Shown one piece after another: positions 1-7,843 of a stretch of DNA of 64,000 nucleotides. Positions within the stretch are counted from its first letter, which is position 1. Each line of letters starts with the position of its first letter. The notes beneath the pieces are model-generated. The model was not told where the DNA came from. It saw only the letters and a program-made list of their open reading frames with translations, and made no database searches. Origin of the DNA: Novipirellula aureliae (GTDB taxonomy: Bacteria > Planctomycetota > Planctomycetia > Pirellulales > Pirellulaceae); NCBI RefSeq assembly GCF_007860185.1, contig NZ_SJPY01000004.1, positions 62,001 through 126,000 of the forward strand, written 5' to 3'. The position numbers and the translations under genes are program-made.

Positions 1-365
1 AACAGCACCGAGTCACTGGCGACGACCGTTGCGTTCTCAGGCGAATCGTCACCGTTGTTTTGACGAACTCCGACCACGATCTCAATCTCGCTTCGCCGCG
101 CCAGCAGCTCCCAGAAATTCTCAGCATTGACAGCGAACAAAGCACCAGGCAATTGCTCGGCTGTCGCATAACCATGATCAATCAAGTAATCGCAAAGACG
201 CGACAGTGCATCCAATGGAATGTATTTTGCTTCGTTCTTGAGCAATGAGGCTACTTGATGCCGGTCTAAGCCTGTATGCTCAACTATCGATTTGATCGTG
301 CCCGGTCGCTTGCGACGATCAGGGGTGTGGCCAAGTAGTTCCGCGAGCCGAAAAGCGTATCTCAT
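1..365 (-). CDS. Helix-turn-helix (XRE/Cro-like) regulator, 3' end cut by window
   Basis: The reverse strand from ATG at 363-365 reads open to the window edge for 121 codons, starting MRYAFRLAELLGHTPDRRKR. Residues about 20-62 look like a Cro/C1-type helix-turn-helix: a segment with TGLDRHQVASLLKNE is followed by IPLDALSRLCDYLI, the pattern in which a recognition helix precedes a helix that places the protein on the operator. The rest, up to the edge, shows an ordinary globular composition (ENFWELLARRSEIEIVVGVR). It is probably a DNA-binding transcription factor of unknown target. The C-terminus lies outside the window, so the effector part cannot be judged. The family call rests on pattern only. 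Confidence 0.6.
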   Translation of the reverse strand, partial: MRYAFRLAELLGHTPDRRKRPGTIKSIVEHTGLDRHQVASLLKNEAKYIPLDALSRLCDYLIDHGYATAEQLPGALFAVNAENFWELLARRSEIEIVVGVRQNNGDDSPENATVVASDSVL

Positions 366-699
366 ATTTCGTTATTGAAGTCGAGTAGTTGGGGTTTTCA
401 AGAGCCGTATTGTATCACGAAGTCATCGGACGGGAGAGAATACGTCAAAAAGTAGAAAAAAAGTTTCAAAAAAGGCGTTTTTCTACCCACATTGGCCGCC
501 AATGCAGTATTTGAATGCCCAAACAGGCATGGATGCTGGGTTTGCTAACCCCACGTTTGTCCTCAAATTGCGATAAAATCGTCCCCAAACGGCACGCCCA
601 TGCGGAGACCTCTCCTTGCCAAAAATCGCTCCCCCCCCTTCAGAACGGAACCTCTTGGCCAATTCCCTTTGAGCGTTGATCCAATTGTCCGAAGTCTCT

Positions 700-807
700 G
701 GAGTACACGCGGTGTTTGGAATACACGCGGTGTTTGGAATACACGCGGTGTCTGGAATACGCGCGGTGTCTGGAATACGCGCGGTGTCTGGAGTACGCGC
801 GGTGTCT
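700..807. repeat. 18-bp tandem repeat, exactly six units
   Basis: Six head-to-tail 18-bp units, consensus GGARTACRCGCGGTGTYT, run from 700 to 807 with only transitions between copies. Because 18 is a multiple of three, two frames stay open through the array and give spurious repetitive peptides. No gene is attached, so it is treated as a noncoding minisatellite-like array. Confidence 0.9.
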
Positions 808-1164
808 AACTGTCAACCACTGAGTGACTGTTGTATCGATTCAAGCCAAGCAGCCAGCGAAGCGGAGGGAAGTTTTTGGCTTTGGCATGGAATCATCCAG
901 CGTAGAGAGCGCGATTTTAGTAACGCCAAATACTCGTTCCGCCGTGTTGGCAACCATCCGGTATTCAAGCAGATCGCAGACGTTGGGTGCGGATCAAATG
1001 CAGGTCCTTTTACATACACGCATCATTGTTCTCTGTTTTGTTGGTAGCTGGTAGAATTGCGGGGTATCGAGCGGAAGTTCGGTCATCGCTCACGACAGCA
1101 GACGGTATCTGGCAATCGCCGTGCCAATCCGTGGCGAGATTAGCGGCGTCTCTTCGGACGTTGA

Positions 1165-1328
1165 GTTTTTACGAGTCTCGGAGAGACTCGGCTACTAGTT
1201 TTTATGAGTCTCGGGGAGACTCAGTTATGAGTTTTTACGAGTCTCGGAGAGACTCGGCTACTAGTTTTTATGAGTCTCGGGGAGACTCGGTTATGAGTTT
1301 TTACGAGTCTCGGAGAGACTCGGCTACT
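1165..1328. repeat. 33-bp tandem array of palindromes, A-B-A-B-A order
   Basis: Five 33-bp units lie at 1165, 1198, 1231, 1264 and 1297. Each contains the hairpin GAGTCTC-NNN-GAGACTC. Units alternate between two variants (tail ctacta and tail gttatga), so the true period is 66 bp. Read on the minus strand each unit contains GTAGCCGAGTCTCTCCGAGA (variant A), which matches the hairpins at 9768-9937 and 44766-44867, so this is a member of a dispersed family. The array ends about 20 bp before the protease start and is open in the frame of that gene. Confidence 0.9.
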
Positions 1329-1349
1329 TTACAAAGGTTCTATTCCAAC

Positions 1350-2717
1350 ATGCCTCCTCGCAACCTGACCATTCTGATTATCGCGTTTCTCGCCTCCTCC
1401 GCTTGTTATGTCACCCACCGGCGTGCCAAGACAGCGATCATGGTTGGGGATGCGATGGAGATGATCAACAACTATTACGTGGACCCCGTGGAGGAAGACC
1501 AACTGCTTGTCGCGGCCATGAACGGGATGACATCGCTACTCGATCAAAATAGTGAGTACATCACGTCCGAGTACTATGAGTCGTTCCGCAATAGCATTCA
1601 GCAAGAATTCGCCGGTATTGGGATCTATGTGGACCAGCCAGTTGCGGGCGAACCGGTACGTATCATTACACCCTTGGTCGGGTCTCCGGCGATCAAAGCC
1701 GGCTTGCTACCCGCTGATCAGATCATTCGGGTCGATGGGCGAGACGTCTCTGAAATGAGCCTTGGGGAAGTCACCGCAGCGTTGAAAGGGGTGATTGGCA
1801 CGACCGTTGAGGTTCGCATCCGTCGCCGCAGCGGAGAAGACGGCGGTTGGAAGGAGATGGTGTTTACCGTCGAGCGAGCAACGATTGAGTTGGAATCGGT
1901 GATTGGATCGAGACGCGGCCCAAACGATGAGTGGATTTACCGACTCGAGGAAGACTCCACCATCGCCTACATCCGCCTGACCAGCTTTGGTGATCGGACG
2001 ATCGAAGAGCTTCGTAAAGTTCTTGTCGAGCTTGACAATGACTTTCGTGGCATGGTCATCGACGTCCGCGGCAACGGAGGCGGATTACTATACAGTGCGA
2101 TCGATATTGCGGATATGTTTTTAGAATCGGGAGCGATTGTTTCAACGCGTGTTCGAGGCGGGAAAATCGAAGCGGAATATGAGGCAAAACCAGGAACGTT
2201 GGTGGCCGTCGATAAACCGCTCGCGGTTTTGATCGACGAAAATTCGGCAAGTGCTAGCGAGATTTTGGCTGCCGCTCTCAAGGACAACAAACGAGCAACC
2301 ATCGTCGGAACTCGCAGTTATGGCAAAGGAACGGTACAAAATGTTCTGCCACTTCAGTATGGACGTAGTGCCCTGAAACTGACTGTCGCACGATACTATC
2401 GTCCCAACGGCAAAAATATTCACCGTAGTAAAGAGGCAACCGAAGAGGACGAATGGGGGGTTTCTCCCGATGACTCGATGCGTATCGAACTGGACGACAA
2501 AACTCGGTTGGCGCTTGTAGAGCATTGGACTCGTGCGTCCTACCCGAGTTTATCCGAGGCCGCGCTCGAGGAAGTGCGGGCGAAATTCAAACCGGCCAAC
2601 CCGGAGGAGGACGAGTCGATACCAGATGCAGAAATTGGCGCCTCGATAGAAACAGGCAGCTTGATGTCGATCGATCCGCAGTTGAGAAAAGCGGTCGAAA
2701 GCCTTAGAAGCCATTAA
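1350..2717 (+). CDS. ctpA: Carboxy-terminal processing protease (S41 family, PDZ)
   Basis: A 455-residue periplasmic serine protease of the CtpA/Prc type, which trims or degrades exported proteins from their C-termini. Residues 5-20 form a hydrophobic signal or anchor helix. A PDZ domain covers about 90-170 (GIGIYVDQP, SPAIKAGLLPADQIIRVDG). The S41 peptidase core follows, with the GNGGG turn at 251-255, the ENSASASEIL motif giving nucleophile Ser309, and GTRSYGKGTVQ giving Lys336 of the Ser-Lys dyad. The open frame runs back to 987, but only through the 33-bp hairpin array, so the ATG at 1350 just before the signal helix was chosen. The C-terminal 60 residues are acidic. It is the single gene between the repeats and the convergent glgC. 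Confidence 0.92.
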   Translation: MPPRNLTILIIAFLASSACYVTHRRAKTAIMVGDAMEMINNYYVDPVEEDQLLVAAMNGMTSLLDQNSEYITSEYYESFRNSIQQEFAGIGIYVDQPVAGEPVRIITPLVGSPAIKAGLLPADQIIRVDGRDVSEMSLGEVTAALKGVIGTTVEVRIRRRSGEDGGWKEMVFTVERATIELESVIGSRRGPNDEWIYRLEEDSTIAYIRLTSFGDRTIEELRKVLVELDNDFRGMVIDVRGNGGGLLYSAIDIADMFLESGAIVSTRVRGGKIEAEYEAKPGTLVAVDKPLAVLIDENSASASEILAAALKDNKRATIVGTRSYGKGTVQNVLPLQYGRSALKLTVARYYRPNGKNIHRSKEATEEDEWGVSPDDSMRIELDDKTRLALVEHWTRASYPSLSEAALEEVRAKFKPANPEEDESIPDAEIGASIETGSLMSIDPQLRKAVESLRSH

Positions 2718-2783
2718 CGTAGAACGGACTGAATTCGGCTTCACATCCGTTATCACCCGAGTGAGGGTTACGGTGAGGCCGTC

Positions 2784-4016
2784 TTAGGACGGCTCGATGT
2801 GCTCTCCGCGGGCAATCACGACCAGACCGCTGGCACTGACCGTAAACCCACGCTGCGCATCGGCGACGGGGTCGTAGCCGATTTCAACCCCCTCTGGGAT
2901 GTGAACATCTTTATCGATGATCGCGCGACGGATCCGGGAACGACGACCGACTTCGACGCCATCAAACAGAATACTGTCTTCGATATGGGCGTAGCTATTC
3001 ACGCGAACGTTGGAGCCGATCACACTTCGGGCGACCACGCCGCCGCTCAGAATAGCTCCTTGGCAAACGATTGAATCGAGCGCTTCGCCGCGCCGCGGCG
3101 ATGAGCCTTCGCTGCCAAACACGAACTTTGGTGGCGGCAACATCGGTTGATAGGACCGGATCGGCCACACACGATCGTAAAGGTTTAGTTGAGGATCGAC
3201 ACCGATCAAATCCATATTGGCTTCGTAATAGGCATCGATAGTCCCCACGTCGCGCCAATACGCATCCGATTTGCGGTTTTCATCCAAGAAGGGAAACGCG
3301 AAAACGCGGTGCTTATCGATCGCAGCAGGAATGATGTTTTTTCCAAAATCGTGCGAACTTTCCTCGCGCGTCGCGTCGTCACAAAGTTGCTCATACAAAA
3401 ACCTGGCGTTGAACACATAGATTCCCATGGACGCCAAACAGACTTCGGGATCTTCGGGTGTCGGAATCGGGTGGTCGGGTTTTTCTTGGAAACCGGTTAA
3501 GCGATGCTCTTGGTCGGTTTGCAAAACACCGAATTGAGTCGCCTCGCGAGGCGACACCCGCAACGCACCGATCGTAATATCGGCTCCCATTTCTCGGTGA
3601 AAATCGACCATCGGCTTGTAGTTCATTTTGTAAATATGATCGCCTGCCAAAACAACGATGTCTTTTGGCTGAGCCCGTTCGATCGCATAGATGTTTTGGT
3701 AAACGGCGTCGGCAGTGCCCTGGTACCAATTGTCATCGATCCGCTGCTGCGGCGGCATGACATCAATGAACTCGCCAAGCTCTCGGCAGAAATAGTTTCG
3801 CCATGCCAAGTTGATATGGCGATCAAGCGATTGCGCTTTGTACTGAGTCAACAGCATCAATCGTCTCATCCCGCTGTTGAGACAATTGCTGAGCACAAAG
3901 TCGATGATTCGGTAAAGGCCACCGAAAGGGACGGCCGGTTTTGCACGGTCTCGCGTCAAGGCTTCCAACCGAGAACCTCGTCCGCCTGCTAAAATGACTG
4001 TCAAAGTGTCGCGCAT
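2784..4016 (-). CDS. glgC: Glucose-1-phosphate adenylyltransferase
   Basis: A 410-residue ADP-glucose pyrophosphorylase, which makes ADP-glucose from ATP and glucose-1-phosphate as the first step of glycogen synthesis. The N-terminus has the nucleotidyltransferase signature LAGGRGSRLEALTRDRAKPAVPFGG split over residues 9-33 (key parts GGRGSRL and AKPAVPFGG). Further family marks are LAGDHIYKMNY, the FQEKP segment, SMGIYVF and YWRDVGTIDAYYEANMDL. The C-terminal third is a left-handed beta-helix with hexapeptide-like turns ending in EIGYDPVADAQRGFTVS. The start at 4016 is preceded by AAGGAG eleven bases upstream; an upstream in-frame ATG at 4097 has no such site. It is convergent with the protease gene. 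Confidence 0.95.
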   Translation of the reverse strand: MRDTLTVILAGGRGSRLEALTRDRAKPAVPFGGLYRIIDFVLSNCLNSGMRRLMLLTQYKAQSLDRHINLAWRNYFCRELGEFIDVMPPQQRIDDNWYQGTADAVYQNIYAIERAQPKDIVVLAGDHIYKMNYKPMVDFHREMGADITIGALRVSPREATQFGVLQTDQEHRLTGFQEKPDHPIPTPEDPEVCLASMGIYVFNARFLYEQLCDDATREESSHDFGKNIIPAAIDKHRVFAFPFLDENRKSDAYWRDVGTIDAYYEANMDLIGVDPQLNLYDRVWPIRSYQPMLPPPKFVFGSEGSSPRRGEALDSIVCQGAILSGGVVARSVIGSNVRVNSYAHIEDSILFDGVEVGRRSRIRRAIIDKDVHIPEGVEIGYDPVADAQRGFTVSASGLVVIARGEHIEPS

Positions 4017-4276
4017 CGAAATGATTGCTCCTTGCTTTTTAACTGCACAAATGCTTCCAAGCTGAAAAAGCGACGAAATCCCGAACATTCTCGCCACACC
4101 AACGCACTACGAGCATAGCAGAATCGTATCCTTTAACGCGACCCACGGTTTGCCTTTTGAGTGGCCCAAACGTTATCCTATTTTCTGCCGGAAGTTCCGG
4201 TACTCCAACTCTTTTTCGGCCCGTAGAAGCCAATATCAATCGGTTAGAATATTCCGATTCGTTTCGATAGATAACT

Positions 4277-4281
4277 AGGAG
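4277..4281 (+). promoter_or_regulatory. Ribosome binding site that decides the HtrA start
   Basis: AGGAG lies eight bases before the ATG at 4290. An in-frame GTG sits directly before that ATG at 4287, so the spacing favours the ATG as the initiation codon. Confidence 0.6.
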
Positions 4282-4289
4282 AAGCTGTG

Positions 4290-5816
4290 ATGAGTAGATT
4301 GTGGAAAAAATTGAGCATCCTGTTTACCGCCATGATTGTCGGCTCCCTTTTGACGGCCGTGGTGATGAGTTTGCCCGAGCGGATGCAGGGTGACATATCG
4401 GCGCAGGACCAAATGCCGCAACGAAGGTCGGGTCTACACGCCGCCGCCCCCCCAGTAGCGAACTCGCCACAAAATCTTGCGACCGCTCAGGATTTGTCCT
4501 CTTCGTTTCGCAATGTCGCCGAAATGCTACGGCCGAGTGTCGTCAGCATTAGCACGAAGCAAACCGAGATCATCAATGGAGGATATGAGGGTTTACCACC
4601 AGGTTTTCAGCGTCAATTGCCGCCCGGTTTTGAAGAGTTCTTTGGCGGCGGTCGGTTGCGTCCGCAGAAACGTGAGTCCGAAGGCATGGGCAGTGGGGTC
4701 ATCGTCCGTCGTGACGGATATATCTTGACCAACAATCATGTCGTCGAAGGTGCCGATACCGTTACGGTTGAACTGAGCGACGATACAATGATTCAAGCCA
4801 AGGTGATCGGAGCCGATCCGCAAACCGACTTGGCGGTTTTAAAGATCGATCGCGATGGGCTGCGTCCCGTCTCGTTCGGGAGCTCGGATGAAATTCGCGT
4901 CGGAGACTGGGTGTTGGCAATCGGCAGCCCCTTTGGTTTGGATCAAACCGTTACCGCCGGAATCATTAGTGGCAAGAACCGCGTTCAAGGTATCGTCGAT
5001 GATGGCAACGGTTTTGAAGATTTTTTGCAGACCGATGCGGCGATCAACCCAGGCAACTCGGGTGGTCCACTCGTCAATCTGCGAGGCGAATTGGTGGGGA
5101 TCAATACCGCGATCCTTTCCCGCAGCGGAACGAGTGCGGGAATTGGATTCGCGATTCCTGTTTCATTAGCCCGCCCCGTGTTTGAATCCATCATCGAAAC
5201 AGGTCAGGTGCATCGCGGCTTCCTGGGAGCCCAAGTTGTCGATGTGACGCCCGCGACGATTCAGAAGTTCGACTTATCCGTCCGCTCCGGGGCTTTGATC
5301 GGTGCGGTTTTGGAAAACCAACCTGCCGCGAAAGCTGGATTGCAACCAGGCGATGTGGTCACCAAGGTCGATGATCGACCGATCAAATCAGGTACGCAGC
5401 TTCGCAACTACATTGCGAGCCGGGCGCCAGGATCGATCGTCGTGATGGACGTCACGCGAAACGGGGCGTCGCTTCAAGTAAGCGTCAATTTGCAAGAACG
5501 AACCAATGCCGCAATGGCGATGTTCGGTAGCGGTAGCGTGCTCGGTGCGACGCTCGTTCCGGTCACTCCCGAATCGGCCCGCGATTATGGTTATGATCAG
5601 CTCGAGAGTGGTTTGATCGTGACCGGAATTGAAGACGGATCGGTTGCAGACCGCGGCGAATTGCAAGTCGGTGATGTGATTGAATCGGCCGCGGGGATCG
5701 AAGTCTCCTCAGCAGATCGCTTGTCGCTGATTGTCGCTGAGGCTGCTAAACAAGGGCAGCCTCTGCGGTTGGTCGTCCGCCGCGGCAATAGCCGGATGTT
5801 GTTGGTCGTTCGCTAA
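4290..5816 (+). CDS. htrA: HtrA/DegP-like serine protease with two PDZ domains
   Basis: A 508-residue periplasmic trypsin-like protease and chaperone of the Do family, for misfolded envelope proteins. Residues 9-27 form a signal or anchor helix. The catalytic triad is visible as His150 (TNNHVVEG), Asp180 (DPQTDLAVLKI) and Ser257 (NPGNSGGPL). PDZ1 spans about 310-400 (GALIGAVLENQPAAKAGLQPGD around the carboxylate loop) and PDZ2 about 420-505 (LIVTGIEDGSVADRGELQVGD). The linker of 100-125 before the protease domain is rich in Gly, Pro and Phe, as in the LA loop region of DegP. It is divergent from glgC with about 270 bp between and is followed by two hairpins. The precise subtype (DegP, DegQ or DegS) cannot be told. 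Confidence 0.93.
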   Translation: MSRLWKKLSILFTAMIVGSLLTAVVMSLPERMQGDISAQDQMPQRRSGLHAAAPPVANSPQNLATAQDLSSSFRNVAEMLRPSVVSISTKQTEIINGGYEGLPPGFQRQLPPGFEEFFGGGRLRPQKRESEGMGSGVIVRRDGYILTNNHVVEGADTVTVELSDDTMIQAKVIGADPQTDLAVLKIDRDGLRPVSFGSSDEIRVGDWVLAIGSPFGLDQTVTAGIISGKNRVQGIVDDGNGFEDFLQTDAAINPGNSGGPLVNLRGELVGINTAILSRSGTSAGIGFAIPVSLARPVFESIIETGQVHRGFLGAQVVDVTPATIQKFDLSVRSGALIGAVLENQPAAKAGLQPGDVVTKVDDRPIKSGTQLRNYIASRAPGSIVVMDVTRNGASLQVSVNLQERTNAAMAMFGSGSVLGATLVPVTPESARDYGYDQLESGLIVTGIEDGSVADRGELQVGDVIESAAGIEVSSADRLSLIVAEAAKQGQPLRLVVRRGNSRMLLVVR

Positions 5817-5851
5817 TTGTCGACGCGTCTCTCTCGGGACATTCGAAACGT

Positions 5852-5893
5852 CGCTCCATTTCCGATCCGCCTTCGGTGGGCGAAAATGGAGCG
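5852..5893. terminator. Hairpin downstream of HtrA
   Basis: A 10-bp stem (CGCTCCATTT pairing with AAATGGAGCG) encloses a smaller CCGCC/GGTGGG hairpin, 36 bp after the htrA stop. No T tract follows, so it may stop transcription by another route or simply protect the 3' end. Confidence 0.35.
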
Positions 5894-5933
5894 CGGGAGC
5901 GGGGAGATGCATTTTCGTGCGTTGTGAAGCAGA

Positions 5934-5966
5934 GCCCCTGTGTCGTTGTGCCATCGACACAGGGGC
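5934..5966. terminator. Perfect 12-bp GC-rich hairpin
   Basis: GCCCCTGTGTCG pairs exactly with CGACACAGGGGC across a 9-base loop. It sits between htrA and the sigma factor gene. It lacks a T tract on either strand, so its role as a terminator is a guess; it could also be a dispersed repeat. Confidence 0.35.
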
Positions 5967-6162
5967 GAAGCGAGGCGAATGGGAAGGACCAAAATCAGCA
6001 ACGGACAAATCATTGCCTCCGGAGACGCCAAATTCTTGCAATTTTGCACCGCTGCAGGAACGATCCTCGTCGATTGTTGGGATAATGCTTGCGATTTGGA
6101 TGCTCGCTACTTACTATTAGCATAGAGTTTTGTTCCATCTTCCCCTCTTTGGTGTCCTACTT

Positions 6163-6723
6163 GTGAGTCTTTCTGAGGTTGATCGCCAGCTTCTTCAACA
6201 TTGTCTTGATGGGGCTCCGCGCGCTTGGCAGAACTTTGCTGACCGGTTTCTGGGGTTGGTCGTGCATGTGGCGAACCATACGGCTGAGTCGCGAGGTTTT
6301 TCGCTCGATAGCTCGACGCGAGACGATTTGGTCGCGGAAGTCTTTTTGGCAATCATTGCAAACGACTTTGGCGTGCTGCGCCGGTTTCGTCGCAATTGCT
6401 CGCTGGCGACCTATTTGACAGTGATTTCTCGACGTGTAATCGCTCGGCGTTTGGCAGCAGCCGGGCGAACGGCTCGCCCCGTTGGCGATATTCGTTCTGC
6501 TGCAGATTCTCAGGCCGAATCCGATAACGGAGCCGCCTCCCGAATCGAAGATCAGGAACAGGTCCAACAGTTACTCTTGCGGCTCGATCCCCAAGAAGCC
6601 AACGTGGTTCGCATGTACCACCTCGAGGGCAAATCCTATCAAGAGATTAGCCAAACCGTCGGCATGGCTGAAAACAGCATCGGCCCCGTCTTGAGTCGGG
6701 CTCGAGCAAAGATGAGATCCTAA
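6163..6723 (+). CDS. ECF-type RNA polymerase sigma factor
   Basis: A protein of about 186 residues with the two domains of an extracytoplasmic-function sigma factor. Region 2 lies at about 10-90 (WQNFADRFLGLVVHVANH, then DDLVAEVFLAIIANDFGVL and YLTVISRRVIARRL), which binds core polymerase and the -10 element. Region 4 lies at about 130-185 (LLRLDPQEANVVRMYHLEGK, SYQEISQTVGMAENSIGPVLS), which binds the -35 element. The GTG at 6163 was chosen because VSLSEVDRQLLQHC is the natural N-terminus for this family; a TTG at 6130 in the same frame is the alternative. No anti-sigma gene is adjacent, so the signal is unknown. Confidence 0.82.
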   Translation: MSLSEVDRQLLQHCLDGAPRAWQNFADRFLGLVVHVANHTAESRGFSLDSSTRDDLVAEVFLAIIANDFGVLRRFRRNCSLATYLTVISRRVIARRLAAAGRTARPVGDIRSAADSQAESDNGAASRIEDQEQVQQLLLRLDPQEANVVRMYHLEGKSYQEISQTVGMAENSIGPVLSRARAKMRS

Positions 6724-6744
6724 GAAGCCGGCCACGCCAACGAT

Positions 6745-6860
6745 TGGGCCGGGCGGATGAAGGGCCGGGCGGATGAAGGGCCGGTGAAGGACGTCCAAAG
6801 TCTGGCGACTTCGGCTACGAGCTACCCTGCGTTGGATCGACCGTGGTGGATCGACCGTCG
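6745..6860. repeat. Short direct repeats after the sigma factor gene
   Basis: Two copies of a 16-bp unit (GGGCCGGGCGGATGAA) and a partial third lie at about 6747-6790. Two copies of a 14-bp unit (GGATCGACCGTSGT) lie at about 6833-6860. They are noncoding and precede the inverted-repeat element at 6871. Confidence 0.6.
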
Positions 6861-6870
6861 TGGAAACGGC

Positions 6871-6980
6871 CTGTCGATTTAATCGTTTAACGCTTAGCCG
6901 AAGGCGTCAGCTTTCCCATAAGCGGTCGCCTATGGCTTGGCGTTAAACAATCAGTCGAGTCAAACCGATTAAATCGACAG
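6871..6980. mobile_element. 110-bp MITE-like element with 15-bp terminal inverted repeats
   Basis: The ends CTGTCGATTTAATCG (6871-6885) and CGATTAAATCGACAG (6966-6980) are perfect inverted repeats. A second inner pair, GTTTAACGC and GCGTTAAAC, lies just inside, offset on the right side by a 16-bp insertion. The interior has no coding potential. The short length and nested ends suggest a nonautonomous element or a large structured RNA repeat. No target duplication was clear, and no partner transposase is in the window. Confidence 0.55.
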
Positions 6981-6990
6981 CCCGTCAACG

Positions 6991-7590
6991 CTACGGCAAA
7001 ACTTCAATCTGATTGTCGACGTTTCGCACGCCAGGCTCCAGTCGCATCAGCAGCTCGCTCATTCGGCGGTCATGCTGGCTGCTGACCGTCCCTGCGATAA
7101 CGGCGGTCCTGCCTTCTACCCGGACCTGGACGCCCGGCATTCGCTTCCCGCTTGGTAGCGAACGAATGAGAGCGGTAGCGGATTGCTCGGTTTGCCACTG
7201 TGGTCGCGGTGGAACTTCGATAGCACTTCTCAACCGCGTGCGGATAACGGGTGGGGTCGAACTGCCAGTCTGACCTGTTTGATTTCCAAACATGCTGGAG
7301 AAGCCACCCATTCCTCCCATACCTCCCATGCTGACGCCTCCAGTGGTTCGGGCTGTCGTTCCTGTTGTCGTTGTCCCGCCGACTCCCCCGAAACCGAGTC
7401 CGGTTTCAGCCGTTTGCCCCACAGCGGTTCCGCGGTCGATTGCTGAGAAAGCAGCATCGGCATCCAATCCGCCGCTCGCTGGAGTGAGGGTACCGCCTTG
7501 ATCGGAGGTATCGGCATTACCCTGAGCAAATAAAGGACTCGATAGCAGAGCGGCAAATAGGCAAGAGGTGAATATACGTCGGATCATCAT
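6991..7590 (-). CDS. Secreted BON-domain protein
   Basis: A 199-residue exported protein. Residues 1-22 are a signal peptide (MMIRRIFTSCLFAALLSSPL, then FAQ). The middle (about 60-105) is a low-complexity Gly/Thr/Met linker with repeated GGMGG. The last 70 residues, from about 130, match a BON domain, with the pattern ATALIRSLPSG, VRVEGRTAVIAGTVSS and DNQIEVLP; BON domains are found in periplasmic proteins that bind phospholipid or the outer membrane (OsmY family). It stands alone, convergent with the sigma factor gene and divergent from the next gene. The exact partner or ligand is unknown. Confidence 0.75.
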   Translation of the reverse strand: MMIRRIFTSCLFAALLSSPLFAQGNADTSDQGGTLTPASGGLDADAAFSAIDRGTAVGQTAETGLGFGGVGGTTTTGTTARTTGGVSMGGMGGMGGFSSMFGNQTGQTGSSTPPVIRTRLRSAIEVPPRPQWQTEQSATALIRSLPSGKRMPGVQVRVEGRTAVIAGTVSSQHDRRMSELLMRLEPGVRNVDNQIEVLP

Positions 7591-7843
7591 GGCTAATTCG
7601 AGAGAACGAGACGGCTAAATCGCGGAATCAACGACAGACTCCTAATCTATTCTAACCTCCTAATCGCCAACTCGTTCCGCAAAATCCAGTTTGGAGGGCA
7701 TCTTTTCATAAATCGCAGCTCTCGAGTATCCGCTCACGACATGTTTCCCAATTATAGGGTGCTCCTTAGCGAATCTACCCAAGACTTCGTGATTCGACTC
7801 GAATATAAAGGGAGATCCGCAACCTCTCACATAGTGACTTTCC

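Larger units (their letters stand above)
366..1349. other. Gene-free region of about 1 kb with two tandem repeat arrays
   Basis: No convincing gene lies here. Small open frames across 600-1054 are overlapping readings of an 18-bp repeat and its flank and show no conserved domain. The region holds the 18-bp array at 700-807 and the 33-bp hairpin array at 1165-1328. The stretch 430-480 is A-rich and may contain the promoter of the leftward HTH gene. No rho-independent terminator was seen. Confidence 0.6.
5817..6162. other. Intergenic region between HtrA and the sigma factor
   Basis: About 350 bp without a supported gene. It contains the two hairpins listed at 5852-5893 and 5934-5966. Short open frames on both strands lack domains and start sites. 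The promoter of the following sigma factor gene should lie near 6060-6130, where the sequence becomes A/T-richer, but no clear -35/-10 pair was recognised. Confidence 0.5.

Noticed and set aside
676-1047. Open frame with repeated HAVFGI/RAVSGI peptides
   Set aside because: It is a reading of the 18-bp repeat plus flanking DNA, with no start signal or domain. Other frames over the same DNA are equally open.
987-1349. N-terminal extension of the S41 protease through FYESRRDSAT-like repeats
   Set aside because: It is the translation of a palindromic 33-bp DNA array whose length is a multiple of three, and the signal helix begins only at 1350.
2142-2525. 127-residue minus-strand frame inside the S41 protease
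   Set aside because: It is antisense to the conserved catalytic region, which is plainly coding on the plus strand.
4039-4239. Small minus-strand frame upstream of glgC
   Set aside because: It lies in the divergent promoter region, overlaps the long form of glgC, lacks a ribosome binding site and has no recognised domain.
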